Shown here in pieces: positions 35,024 through 48,180 of a DNA stretch of 64,000 nucleotides. The notes beneath the pieces were generated by a model, which did not search any database, was not told where the DNA came from, and saw nothing but the letters and a program-made list of their open reading frames with translations. This stretch comes from Trema orientale (Eukaryota > Streptophyta > Magnoliopsida > Rosales > Cannabaceae). The stretch's first letter is position 1. Each line of letters begins with the position of its first letter. Made by a program: the position numbers and the translations under genes. The stretch spans positions 342,625 to 406,624 of the forward strand of contig JXTC01000012.1 in NCBI GenBank assembly GCA_002914845.1, read 5' to 3'.

Positions 35024-36631
35024 AAAAAAAGTGGTATGGTGGTAGATTTAATTAATAAGGAAAAAAAAGTGGCTTCTAGCTAGTTTTTTTGGAATTTTTA
35101 ACCAAATAACTAAATTTTGGATTATAGTTTGCAAAATGGCCGTTTTGTAAAATATTGTTAAAAAATGGCTGAATTTTGAAAATTATTTGAACAATGGTCA
35201 TTTTTCATATTTAATAAATCAAAATAAATTGATTTATTTTTAAAAAACTGATTAATTTTGTATAGAATTGATTTATTTTTTAAAAAATAGATCAACTAAA
35301 ATGATTACTTATCAAAATAAAATTTTTAAATGGCTATTCATTAGATAGGTGTAACAAAAATGACTATTTTTTAAATTGATCTAAAAAAACAGACAATTCT
35401 TATAAATACTCAATGTGGAATTATGATTTAATAAATTTTATTAACGGCTAACTAGTTATTTATCCATTATTTTAGCCCAAAACTTAGTATATGATCAAGC
35501 CCAAAAATTTGTAGCTAAATATCTAACTTACTTAATAACAAAAATTGAAATACAACATATTCCACAACTAAAGCTTTAAAAAAATGGACATTTAGCTATA
35601 ATTTTTAAAATATAAACATCTACTTAAATTAATTTAAAAAATTTATAATCCACATAATTTTCTCTATTAATAATGCTAGATTCCTATTTGTCAAAGTATG
35701 GTAATGGGCTTTATCCATCTCTAAGGACAATTGCAATTTTAGATCGGTGGCTATATTGAATCATGGTTCATGATTTTTTTTTTTAATTGTTATTATTCGA
35801 ATCCTTTACGTGTATGGCTATAATCCGTACCGTAATTGTTGTCAAGGGTTCCTGATGATTTAATCTGATAAGTCTCATGGTCATTAGTTTAGTTAGTTTT
35901 TTTTTTTTTTTTTTTTAAACAACTGAAAAACTTAATACAACAATGATGCCGAAATACATCAATGGGTTGGCAATACCCGGAAACCAGTAAGAGCTAAATA
36001 CTAGGACGTAAAAAATCAACACATATTCGTCAAAAAAAAATAAAAAATTCAACACATGACTTATAGGAACGATGTCATTCATGACGACAATGATATCAAG
36101 AAACGATATCATTTAAAAACGACAGTTAGAAGGGGAAAACTGCAATGACAAGAAAACGACAGAGATTATAGAGATTGTATAGGTAGATTTCTAGGGAACT
36201 AATTTCAGAATAGTTCTATATATACTGTACGGATCAATCAAGCAAGATATAATAAAAATATACCAATTCCTCATTCTCGTTTTACTCTATTTTGTAGATC
36301 ACTCCTGGCAGAAATTTTTATATCAACCACCATAACCATCACTTTCCCACAATTCAGATAGTAGTTGCAAATAATGTACATAGCAATCTATCTCAGTCTC
36401 TTTTCGCACATAAATCCACATGCCATCTTTGTCTTTCTTCTTCTTCTTCTTTTTTTTTTTTTTTTTTTTTGAAATTAAAGAGGACTATTAATTGATCAAA
36501 GGAAGAAATGTCCTCAAATATACATAAGTAAAAATAAAGTCTGGAATTCACATGCCAGGTGCATAATCTCCATCCTCTATCCCAAATTTCCGGGCATGTT
36601 TGTTTATTTTTTAAGGGAAAAAAAAACTATG

Positions 36632-36666
<35 letters not shown>

Positions 36667-37213
36667 GACTTAACCATGACCATTACTTTGTTCTAGTCTT
36701 TTATGATTAAAGAACAATCATTATCCATTAATATTTTCATTGCATTGGCAATTTAGTCCAGTATATTCAGAATAAAAATGCATATAACATATTTTGAATG
36801 CATCAACTAGTTTTCTTAAAATGCATAGATATTTGAGTATGTTCTTTCTTTTTTCTTTCCCCTCTGTTGTCATTTGTTGATTTTTAGTTTTTATGTTAGT
36901 TTTTTTCCCCTCATCTTTCCCTATTTTAATAATTGAGAAATTTTCCTTATCGTTGAGCTTAATTTCGTTAAAGGCTTTTTTTTTTTTCCTTTTCTTTTTC
37001 CCTCATTTGGAATATTTGTTTTTCTATTTTGTTTTCTTTAGTTTTTCTATTTGAATAAATAAACTAAACTACTACAAATCCTTTAGAATATAAGTGAAAA
37101 AAAGTACTACATATTTTTTGGAATATAAGCGAAAGTAAGTTTATGAGTGATAAATAGTATTTTAATTATTTATCGTTTGGTGTGTGTCTAAGCATTATTT
37201 TTCTTCTCTTTAA
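35024..37213. other. AT-rich intergenic sequence upstream of the FAR1-related pseudogene
   Basis: No gene is supported. The region contains T runs (35900-35918, 36450-36471) and a TTA microsatellite. Short open frames such as 35915-36112 have no family. Confidence 0.45.
36636..36666. repeat. (TTA)n microsatellite
   Basis: About ten uninterrupted TTA units. Confidence 0.9.
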
Positions 37214-37257
37214 TTGGTTTTTTTTTATATTATTTTTCTTCTTATTTTGCAGAAGAT

Positions 37258-39540
37258 AATGGATAACAGAAATGATATTACTATGAAAAAACTTCATTCA
37301 CGTCGAAGATTGGATTTTGAAGGTAGAGGCAAAGGTATGTCTTCCAACACCAATATACTACTAGAAGATGAGGATAAAGTGGATGAAACTATAATTGATG
37401 GTCATAAGAATATAGAATACATTCATTCTAAGATTTCGAGTGAAGTAGTATCAAAAATAGATATGGAATTTGAAACAGAAGAAATAGCTTCCACTTTTAT
37501 AATGCTTATACTTTTAAGGTGAGCTTTAGTATTCGAAAAAGTAAAGGACATAAAGATAGATTCGGCAATATAATGGATAGAACTTTTTGTTATTTATGCG
37601 AGGGTTATCGTGAAAAAGATAAGCGGTATGTTAATATGAAATGTCATCGTTCCAAAACAAGATTTGGATGTCTTACAAGGATGAAAGTTAATTGTCGCCA
37701 AATAAGTAAATTCCGCATTGTTGAATTCATTCCTGAGCATACACACATGACATCAAGCCCTAACAAGAGTCATTTGCATAGGTCTCAAAGGAAATTAACT
37801 CATGCTCATGCTGCTAAAATAGATTTAGCTAACGACTCAGGAATTGGTCTGAAAGCAACTTTGGAATTAATGAGCAGACAAGTTGGTGGGCTTGAAAATA
37901 TTGGAATTACCTATGTTGATTTAAGAAATTATTTACGAACTAAACGAATAAATCAAATGAAGTTAGATAATAGAGGTGGTATTCTCAAATATCTTTAGAA
38001 CATGCAATCAGAAGATCCTTCTTTCTTTTATGCTTTATAAATAGACAAAGATGGTTTAATTGCTATTATGTTTTGGACTGATGCAAAGATGATGGTAGCA
38101 TACTCTCATTTTGGTGATTTGGTTTCTTTTGATACTACTTATAGGAAAAATAAAAAAGGTCAGTCTTTTGCTATGTCTATTGGGATGAATCATCATAAGC
38201 AAAGTATGATTTTTGGAGCTACATTATTATATGATGAGACAACTAAAACCTTTATTTGGTTATTTGATACATTTGCTAAAGCAATGTTAGGAAAAAGCCA
38301 AAGATTATTCTTACTGATCAAGATGCAGTAATGGCAAAAGCCTTAGCTTCACAGTGGCTAGAAACATCCCATCGTTTATGTATTTGGCACTTATATCATA
38401 ATGCAACAAAACACCTAAGTGGAGTTTTTGAATACTTTCGAGGATTTGCTAAATATTTTAGTAGTTGCATTTATGATTACAAAGAAGAGAAATTTTTTTT
38501 TCAAGCTTGGAATGGTATGCTTGAGAAATATGAACTCAAGGATAATAAATGGCTAAAAAGAATGTTCAATTTCAAGGAAAAATTGAATATGATAGAGACA
38601 CTTTCTGTGCAGATATGACCACTATTCAATGTAGTTAAAGTATGAATAATACCATAAAAGGTTATGTTAGCTACCGACATGATTTATTGCAACTTTTTCC
38701 ATCATTTTTAAAGGTTGATTGAGAATCGCTGCTATGAGGAATTAATAGCTGATTTTAAAGCATTTAAAAGTACTTTATCATTATCACCTCTAATAGAAAT
38801 TTTGAAATATGCATCGACTATATATAGCCCAGTGTTCAAAATGTTTGAAATTAAATTATGCAAGGCTTATGATTGTCATATGGGGACTAGTCTAGAGGTT
38901 GAGACAATAGTAGAGTACAAGCTTACACCTCATAGAAAACATTTTTATCATACTGTTAATTATTACTATGCAGACAACACAGTGATTTGTAGTCATAAAA
39001 TGTTTGATTTTACAGGAATTTTGTGCTCACATACATTAAAAATTCTTTCTTTCAGAAATATTATGAAAATTCCTTCTAAATACATTTTAAAGAGGTGGAC
39101 AAAACATGCCAAAAAAGGAACAATTGCAAGACCTATTTATGAGAGTAGTAAAACCACTTAGGATTCCAAGGCAATTATAGCAAGACGTTATAAAGAGGTA
39201 TGCAGATTGCAAGCTCAAATAGCAACAAAGGCAGCAGAAACTAAAGAAGTGTATAAAATTATTATAGATGGTTTTAATAAGATTTTATAAGTTGTAGATG
39301 GATGTCCAAGATCTCATGAGACTGAAATACGCTCTTCTACTATCGGAAACAATTATAGCAATGAAAGTAATGTGGTTGATGGACATAGTAGCATAAAAGG
39401 GATCAAGACAAAAAAAAAAGTTCGTGGTACTTCTAGTAGGCCAAAAAATGTGCTTGAGAAGGCCAAAAAAAAAAAAAAAAGAAAAAGAAAAAGAAAAAGC
39501 CTGCACATTCTAGAAAATTGACTAAACAACAAGTATTTTA
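37258..39540 (+). pseudogene. FAR1-related (FRS-like) pseudogene, main part
   Basis: FAR1/FHY3-related proteins are nuclear transcription factors derived from Mutator-like transposases. Domains in order: an acidic N-terminus (MDNRNDITMKKL); a FAR1 DNA-binding domain (about 37480-37790: SFSIRKSKGHKDRFGN, then FRIVEFIPEHTH); a MULE transposase-like core (38041-38620) with VSFDTTYRKNKKGQSFAM, TKTFIWLFDTF and HRLCIWHLYHNATKHL; and a SWIM zinc finger near 38985-39045. In the SWIM finger the usual CxC reads CSH (ICSHKMFDFTGILCSHTLK), so a metal ligand is changed. The frame shifts near 37494 and 38295, and stops interrupt it near 37998, 38038, 38620, 39158 and 39288, one in a place where relatives have Gln. 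A lysine-rich tail ends near 39540. Further exons follow at 39621 and to the right of the Copia insertion. It could instead be a decayed MULE, but the exon layout favours an FRS-like gene. Confidence 0.88.
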
Positions 39541-39620
39541 GTTAGTTTATTGTAGGACCACTCAATCTTAACCAAGTAATCATATGTTTTATTGAATCAT
39601 TTCTACGCTTTTTTTCCAGG

Positions 39621-39855
39621 TTTCTTCCAATCTTACTACACATAAGCAATTCAATTATGAAGTACCAACTGCATGTGCTACTGTCCTCCATCAACAAAAT
39701 TTGGTGCCTAAAATTTCTGATCTCACGTCACCATTTCATTTCAAACAAGTAAGTCTTAAACTATTTATTTGTCGACATTATTTCTGAGCTTAATTATATT
39801 TGCTCACAAGGACACAAATTTTATTCCAAATGTCGTCTAATCTAGAAGTAGATTA
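39621..39855 (+). pseudogene. Downstream exons of the FAR1-related pseudogene, left of the Copia insertion
   Basis: An exon at 39621-39748 follows a TTTTTTTCCAG acceptor and ends at a GTAAGT donor. It reads VSSNLTTHKQFNYEVPTACA and ends PFHFKQ. A second exon probably starts after CTCACAAG (about 39810) and reads QMSSNLEVD up to 39855, where the Copia element begins. The reading continues across the 5-bp target site on the other side of the insertion. Confidence 0.6.
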
Positions 39856-40494
39856 TGTTAGACTTATTTATATAGGGGATGGCTACGGTAGGGGCGTCCC
39901 TACGTAGGGTCATGCCTTAATTATCGTTGGATGGGAATCTGTAGGGAATAACGGGAATCTGTGAAGAATCTATTTATATACAGATTCCCATCCAACGGTG
40001 AATAGACAAGGCCCTACGTAGGGGCGCCCCTACTGTAGACGCGCCCATTTATATATATGACCTATGTGATTTTAATAAATTAATATTATATTTATCAATA
40101 TTAATTAAATGATTTAATAATATTAAGTGTATTTAAATTTCTATTAGTCAATAAAGAGTTGTAACTCTTCAAAACAGTGTAACTCTTCATGAATAGACAC
40201 ATCTGATAGAAAATATGTCCTAAAATATTTAAATAAAATCTGGTCCTCTCTTCAACTATTATTAGAATTATACGTAATCCATCATTAAACGTATTATTAT
40301 TAAGTATACAGGGTTAATGGAGAGAAACTCAGAATTCTGCATAAAAATTATTTGGCAGTTTAAAGTTTAATTGCAATGGATCCAAGTATATCTATTTGGC
40401 TATATTCTAATTGTAAAAATCATGAATTCTAAGATCATTTGGAATTATTAATTTTATGCATATTAGGGTTTTGCATAATTAAGAAAAACTTACA
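39856..40494 (+). repeat. 5' LTR of Copia element A, holding a MITE
   Basis: About 458 bp without the MITE (39875-40046) and its duplicated 9 bp. The 3' LTR shows the empty site. Confidence 0.9.
39875..40046. mobile_element. Mutator-type MITE, family A, copy 2, inside the 5' LTR
   Basis: A 172-bp element in opposite orientation to 3577-3768, starting GGGGATGGCTACGGTAGG and ending GTAGACGCGCCC. The 9-bp target duplication atttatata is perfect (39866-39874 and 40047-40055). The 3' LTR of the same element (near 55784) has the site once and without the insert. Confidence 0.96.
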
Positions 40495-41655
40495 TGTGGT
40501 ATCCGAGCCCGGTTAAAAAGTTACGATTTTCCATTAAAGCAATTATTTTCTCCCTGTGTATTTAAATCTAGATTTGTTCTTTTCTAATTTTAATAATCAA
40601 CAAATCTGGAAATGACGACTTTAATATATTATATACTACCAATATGTGTATAAAATTATGTTTCATTAAATAGTATTGGCAGATGTGATTCATTTTGAAT
40701 ACTGAATCTGATAATCTTATGTTGCCGATTTTTTTTTTTTGATGATAACTTTTGGGTTTTGATGGTATTATTAATGATAAAAAATAATGACTATCTTTTA
40801 TTGCTCTCTTACAGGGTTTATTAAATTCTAATGGATATGAAATATTTGATTATTATGTATATATATAAGTGGATTTTGAAGAATGATATATATATATATT
40901 GAATGAAAGATAAATGCCGTAAGAGATAATGAATAAAATATTACTTAATAGCTATATATAAATGTCTATATGAATTATCAAATTCGGGTATTTATATTCG
41001 CAGTTTATGATGTTTTTTAATTTTTTTTTTGTTTTCGTTTAAATAGTATCCGTTTACTTGATTTCCATATCATTAGTTTTTTAACAGATTATAGATTTAT
41101 CTATAATTTTCATTTACATTATTATAGGATTAATTATATTAGCAAAAATTATGATTATATAAAAAAATTATTATTCAGTCTGAATTCCATATTATGCTTG
41201 TTTGTTAGTCACCAAAGTGGCCAAACTAGAATATTACGTGGTTATCAAATTGAATAATTTTTCAACACTCATTTTTAGATGCTTATAAATTAATGTCTAA
41301 ATTTTAGACTTAATGTCATTGAGTGAATTGTTGAAATTTATTATTTATAAGATATTTTAGGATCACCCAAAGATAGATCATTTATTCTTATATGTAATAA
41401 ATATAATGTGATGATTGATATATCCTACTAGATATATTTTGTATATCTAAAGATAGCAAATATGTTTAATTAGGTTATATATAATTATCAAGTAAACGAT
41501 TTTATTATTAGCATTATTTTAGTTATTTATGGTAGACTCTCTTCCAAAGGAGAACTTTAATATATAACTAATTGTTTTCTTTGTTTGAATATGTTTTATA
41601 TTTCATATATCAAAGCATTAATGTTAGAAATTTATAATCATATTTATAGTATCTG
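40495..41655 (+). other. Leader of Copia element A
   Basis: About 1.15 kb of AT-rich sequence between the primer-binding site and gag. I see no domain in it. Confidence 0.5.
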
Positions 41656-42465
41656 TTCATGTTTCACTACATTTGCATGCTTCATCTGTTCCTTTGTTTA
41701 ATGGGTTAAATTTCTCTAATTGGTGTGAACAAGTCTAATTTCACTTAGGTGTTTTGGATCTTGACTTAGCATTTCATTTTAGGAAACCTACTGCTATTAC
41801 AGCTACAAGTAGTGATGAGAAAAAGACTACCCATAAACTTTAGGAAAGATCAAACAGATTAAGCTTAATGTTTATACGAATGACTGTAGCAAACATCATA
41901 AAGTCTACCCTTCCAAAAACTGATAGTGCTAAGGAGTTTATGAAATTTGTGGAAGAAAGGTCTCGCACTGCTGATAAGTTAAATGACAAATATAGCAGTA
42001 AAGCTAAAGAATTTAGGAATAAATGTGAATGAGTACTTTTTAGTACAGTTCATATTGAACTCCTTACCTCTTGAGCTATATGGGCCTTTTCAAATGAATT
42101 ATAACACTATTAAGGACAAGTGGAATGTTAATGAATTGGCCAATATGCTTGTACAAGAAGAGACAAGGCTGAAAAATCAAAACACTCATTCCATTAATCT
42201 TACTACTCATCAAGGAGCCGAAAAGAAATCTAAATGGAAGTCTGAAAAAGGCATGAAGCAAAGTTTACACAAACCGAATGAATCTTCTAAGACTTTTCAA
42301 ATCCACAAGAAGGAACGCAAGAATGATAAGTGTCATTTCTGCAAGAAAGTTGGTCATTATCAGAATGATTGCTTGAAACGTAAGGCTTGGTTTGAAAAGA
42401 AAGGTAAGCCTTATACTTTCGTATGTTTCGAATCAAACTTAACTAAAGTTCCTTATAATACTTAG
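41656..42465 (+). pseudogene. Gag region of Copia element A
   Basis: Fossil gag. The N-terminal part shows LGVLDLDLAF and RSNRLSLMFIRMTVANIIKS. The central part (41983-42465) reads FLVQFILNSLPLELYGPFQM and TIKDKWNVNELANMLVQEE, typical of the plant UBN2-type gag. A zinc knuckle, CHFCKKVGHYQNDC, lies at about 42331-42372. Confidence 0.8.
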
Positions 42466-45400
42466 TGGATTGATTTCGGCTTAACTACTCATGTTTCCAA
42501 TACGATGCAGGGATTCCTTTCGATCCTAACCATAAAACCAAATCAACACTTTGTTTTCATAGGAAATTGAAACAACGCTCCAGTTGAAGGCATTGGAACT
42601 TATCGTCTCATTTTAGATACTGGGCATCATTTAGATTTGTTTCAAATACTTTATGTACCTATATTTTCCCGTATTTTAGTTTCCTTACCTAAGTTAGATA
42701 CAGTGGGATTTTCTTATAAATTTTGTTGTGGATCTTTTAGTTTATATAAGAATAAAAACCTTATTGATTCTAAAATCTTATGTAATGGTCTATATAAGCT
42801 TAAACTTGATAATTTTTTTGCTAAGACCTTGTTGACTTTGCATCATAATGTTGGAACTAAACGAAGTTTAGTTGATGAATATTCTGCTTACTTGTGGTAT
42901 AAATATTTGGGTCATATATCCAAAGAAAGAATAGCAGGATTAGTAAAGAATGGAATCCTACCAAATTTGGATTTTACTGATCTTAGTGTGTGTATTGATT
43001 GTATAAAAGGAAAACAAACCAAACACACAAAGAAATGAGCCACAAAAAGTACACAGCTTCTTGAAATTATACACACTGAGATATGTGGACCTTTTGATGT
43101 TCCATCTTTTAGTGGAGAAAAGTATTTTATCACTTTTATTGATGATTTTTCACGTTATGGTTACATTTGTCTATTGTATGAAAAATCTCAAGCAGTGGAC
43201 ACCCTTGAGGTATACATTAAAGAAGTTAAGAGATAATTAGATAAAAAGGTAAAAATCGTAAGATCAGATGGAGGTGGTGAATATTATGGAAAGTGTAATG
43301 AGTCAGGACAATGTCTAGGTCCATTTGCTAAATTTCTTGAAAAGTATGGCATATGTGCTCAATATACTATGCTAGGAAAGCCAAAACAAAATAGTGTAGT
43401 AGAAAGGCGTAATCGTACATTGATGGACATGGTTAGAAGTATGCTTAGTTATTCTTCTTTACCCTTATTAGTTATTCTTCTTTACCCTTATTATTGTGGA
43501 CGCATGCTTTAAAAACCGCCATATATATATTAAATAGGGTTCCTAGTAAGGCAGTTCCAATGACTCCATTTGAACTGTAGACAGGAAAGAAACCTAGTTT
43601 AAGGCACCTACATATTTGGGGTTACCCGGCGAAAGTTAGAATTTATAATTCATATGAAAAGAAATTGGATTTCAGAACGACTAGTGGATTTTTCATTGGT
43701 TATCCTGAAAAATCCAAAGGGTATAGATTTTATTATCCTCATCATAGTCCAAAAATTATAGAAACTGGAAATACAAGGTTCATTGAAAATGGTAAAGTCA
43801 ATGGGAGTGGAGAACCACGTAATGTGGTTATTCAAGAAGTTAGGGTACAAATTCCTATACCTTTGACTTCTAAAAATGTTGTTCCTACTATTGTCGAACA
43901 ACTTGACAATATTCAAGAATAACAAATCAATGTAGAAACTCCCCATAATGAAACTACCACCAATCAACCTATAGTGGATGAGTCACAAGGAATAACATTA
44001 AGCAAATCTCAACGAGATAGAAAGTCTGCTATTCCTAATGACTATGTAGTTTATCTACAAGAGTCAGAAATTGACTTAAGGATTGACAATGATCCAGTTT
44101 CGTTTTCACAAGCCGTAGAAAGTATTGAGTCTAATAAATGGATTGATGCTATGAAAGATGAGATAAAATCTATAGATCAAAATCAAGTTTGGGATCTCGT
44201 TGAGTTACCTGAAGGTTGTAAGAAAGTCAGGTGTAAATGGGTCTCTAAGACTAAGCACGACTCTAATGGCAACATTGAACGATATAAAACCAGACTAGTA
44301 GCCAAAGGTTTTACTCAAAAGGAAGGCATTGACTATAGGAAGACATTTTCACCTGTCTCTAAGAAAGACTCTTTTAGAATCATTATGGCATTAGTAGCTC
44401 ATTTTGATTTAGAGTTACATCAAATGGATGTAAAAACTGCTTTTCTTAATGGAAATTTAGAAGAGGACGTTTACATGGATCAACCCGAAGGATTTTCATC
44501 TGAAAGAAAGGAACACATGGTGTGTAAACTTAAGAAGTCAATATATGGACTTAAACAAGCTTCCCGACAATGGTATCTTAAGTTTAATGATACCATAACA
44601 TCTTTTGGATTTAAGAAAAATACTGTTGATCGGTGTATATATCTAAAGATCAGTGGGAGCAAGTTTATATTTTTGATTCTGTATGTTGATGATATATTGC
44701 TTGCTACTAATGATCTTACTTTATTACATCAAACTAAGAATTTTCTCTCAAAGAACTTCGAAATGAAAGATATGGGTGAGGCATCTTATGTGATAGGAAT
44801 TGAAATATTCTGTGATAGATCATAATTATTGTTAGGACTGTCTCAGAAAGCATATATTAATAAAATTTCAGGGAAATTTAAGATGGAAAAGTATTTAGCG
44901 GGAATAGTTCCAATTCAGAAGAGAGATAAATTTAGTCTCATGTAATGTCCAAAGAATGAATTAGAACATAGACAAATGGAAAATATTCCTTATGCATCTA
45001 TTGTTGGGAGCTTAATATATGCACAAACTTGTATCAGGCTAGACATCAGTTTTGCAGTCGGAATACTAGGTAGCTATCAAAGTAATCTAGGAATAGATCA
45101 TTGGAAAGCTGCCAAGAAGAAGCTAAGGTATTTGCAAGGAACAAAAGACTATATGCTCACCTATAGGCGATCTGAAAGTGATCTAGAGATAATTGAGTAT
45201 ACAGATTTAGACTTTGCTGGATGTCTTGATAGCAGAAAGTCCACTTTTGGCTACTTATTTCTTTTAGCTAGAGGAGCAGTCTCATAGAAAAGTGGAAAAC
45301 AGTCTATCATTACTGCATCTATGACAGAAGCTTAGTTTGTGGCATGCTTTGAAGCCACAATTCACGGATTATGGTTGCAGAATTTTACTTCAGGACTTAG

Positions 45401-45650
45401 GGTTGTCAATAGTATTGTCAGGCTGGTGAAAATTTATTATGATAATACTGCAGCAGTCTTCTTTTCGAAAAACGACAAGTATTCTAAAGGTGCTAAATAC
45501 ATAGAATTAAAATACTTTGCCATTAAAGAAGAAGTTTAGAAATGAAGGGTGTCAATTGAACATTTAAGCACAAACTTAATGATTGCAGATCCATTAACTA
45601 AGGGGCTAGCGCCAAAGATATTAGTGAACATGTTGAAATAATGGATCTTG
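42466..45650 (+). pseudogene. Pol region of Copia element A
   Basis: Fossil polyprotein in Copia order. The protease-like region is about 42466-42630. The pre-integrase domain (42637-43038) has an LWYKYLGHISKERI motif. The integrase core is about 43040-43700 (IDDFSRYGYICLL, VRSDGGGEYYG, VVERRNRTLMDM). Reverse transcriptase is 43974-44825 (KTRLVAKGFTQKEGIDY, QMDVKTAFLNGNL, LYVDDILLATND). RNase H is about 44976-45650 (YTDLDFAGCLDSRKST, YYDNTAAVFFSKN). It is broken in several places and is not a functional gene. Confidence 0.88.
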
Positions 45651-45864
45651 GATGTAATAGTTGATATATTTGTATTATGATTATTTATTTGATACTCTGA
45701 GCTCATTTATATGTTTTTGATATTTCCTATTTTCTTATTTTGTATACATGATTGGTTTAGATTAATAATAATAGGAATAGTCTTTAATAAACATTAGTGA
45801 CTAGACCATTACTGATATTCTCACTAATAGGTCATATTGGGTTAAAAGCTAATGTTGTGGTATA

Positions 45865-47202
45865 TGTTGAGTCATGCTTTGCATCATCAATTATACACTC
45901 TTATGTTGAAGTTAACAAATATATGATTAAGAACTAATAATCTACTTGAGTGTGTAGCAAGTTAAATTGAAAGAATCACAAGACATTCAAGATGGATTAT
46001 GAAAAAGAGTTTGAAGACAAAGAATAAGATATCAAGACCTAGACTAGCAAAAGGTTATTCATTTAGTTCTTGTACTTGAATATTTGTCTATACATTGCGT
46101 GATCTTAATGGCTCAAATTTTTCATATAATTGGACTTTCTCAAACCTAAACTATCAAATCTGTTTATTTTCAATTAAAATATAAAATTTATTTTATACAG
46201 GTTTTTAAATTGATTTATGAATTTCTATAGTCTCTATATTACATATTAAATCAATTTATAAAGTCACTTTTTGGAAATAATTAAAAAGGACCTGAAATAA
46301 ATTTGAAAAACTGCTCTCGGATAGAATCGTTAGACCGGTGGTCAGAATCGGTCAACTGATTCCTCTGTTTTCCATTTTTAATGACTTTTTAAATTCCGAT
46401 CATTAGAACTGCACTTTCAACGGCTAGTATTTTCGGTCCACCTGCCGAAAATGACAGATTGTTTGTCAAACAGTCTGAAATAGCTAGTTTTCATTCTAGT
46501 CTTTAAATAGAAGCCTTTTTAACACTTGAAAACTTTTGAACATTCCTACATTGCTTTAAACATACTTTCAAGTTATTCTAATCATCTTTTGTGAATCAAA
46601 CTTTCAAATCCACTTTTTCACAAAAGTCAATTGAGCCAAACTAGATTATACTTTGTGTTTTTATTTGTTCTCTCTAGGCTTACCTTGTATCATCTTTATT
46701 TCTTTGAGAAATTCTAGTTGAGTGTATCAACAAACAAAAATCAAATTGTATTTGTAAGGTGAGGTTGACACCGGATTCATAAACAACCCGGTTTTGGTGA
46801 GATTGGCACCGGAGTCTAAACAATCCGTATTAGGCGTAATATAGCCGGATTCAAGACTATTGTAAAGGCGTGAATCTGCCTAAGGAGAAAGCACTCATTG
46901 TGTAAACAAGATGGTCAAGCTCATTCTCTTGATCTGATAGTGGATAGCTCATAGCGGGTTGCCAAGAGCCAGGGACGTAGACAAACCGTCATGTTTATTG
47001 AACCTTGTAGAAATAGTGTTTGTATTTCTCTATCCATATCTCTTTAAATTTATTTATCTTAAGTTCGTGAATGCAATTTATCTATTTTTACTTGTTGTAG
47101 TCTTTACTTGCTAAATTTGCTTGTTTATCTAGAAACGTTTGCAAAAGTTTTTAAAATCTGATTCACCCCCTCTCTCTTGAGTTGGCTAACCTTGGACTTA
47201 CA
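45865..47202 (+). repeat. 5' LTR of Copia element B
   Basis: 1,338 bp, starting TGTTGAGTCATGC and ending TTGGACTTACA, followed directly by the primer-binding site. Confidence 0.92.
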
Positions 47203-47253
47203 ATTGGTATCAGAGCTTGGTATTCAAATTTTTAAAACTTAACCGTTTTTGAG

Positions 47254-48180
47254 ATGGCTAGCCTAAACAATTTTTCTTTTCAATACGAGGGGTTGTCTCC
47301 ATCCAAACAACCATTTTTTAACGGAAGTGATTTTAACTATTGGAGAAGTCATATGGATACTTATCTTAGGTCCATTGATTTTGATCTTTGGTATATTGTC
47401 ACTAAAGGTTCTTTGATTACAAAAGTGGTTGGTAGTAGAGAAGTTGAAAAAGACAGGGGAGAATATGATGAAAAAGATAAAATCAACTTCATCAAAAATG
47501 GTAGAGCTAGAAATATTCTTATGTATAGCTTAGATAGGAATATTTATAATAATGTTGTGAAAGCTAGACATGCTCATGAATGATGGAACATGCTAAAAGT
47601 CTCTTATGAAGGAACTAGCTCAATGAAAGAAACTAAAATCAATCTTTTTACTAGAAACTATGAGTTGTTTAAAATGGAAAAAGATGAATCTATTTCACAA
47701 ATATTTACTAGATTCACAACTATATTAACTCTCTTGGTGCTCTAGAAAAAATATTTCCAAATAGTGAGTTAGTAAGCAAGATTCTTCGAAGCCTTCCTCG
47801 AGCATATAGAAGCAAGGTGGAGGCCATTCAAGAAGCTAAGGATCTTAGTAAACTTCCACTTGAAGAACTTATGGGTTCTCTCATGACCCATGAAATTCTC
47901 ATGAAAAAAACAAATGAAGATGAAGGAGAGGAGAAGAAAAAGAAAGGAATTGCTCTTAAAGCTGCCTTACAAGAAAACAATGAGGATGAAGAAGAATTTA
48001 CGGTACAAGAAGTACCGTAAACTTCAAAAAGAAGAAGTTCAAGAAGAACACCAAAGGCAATGACTTCCGAGAAAAGAAAACGAAGGCTGACAAAATCACT
48101 TGCTTTGAATGCAAGAAACCGGGTCACATGAAGAATGAATGTCCCTTGAGAAGAAAAATGAAAAAAAAAAGGCAATGAAG
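47254..48180 (+). pseudogene. Gag region of Copia element B
   Basis: Fossil gag starting MASLNNFSFQYEGLSPSKQP, with the SIRE-type motifs FNGSDFNYWRSHMDTYL and SIDFDLWYIV. A UBN2-like part continues around 47590-47820, then an acidic-basic stretch (EDEGEEKKKKGIA), and a zinc knuckle, CFECKKPGHMKNEC, at about 48103-48144. Confidence 0.85.

Noticed and set aside
39285-39506. Minus-strand open frame with a phenylalanine run
   Set aside because: It is the complement of the lysine-rich tail of the FAR1-related pseudogene.
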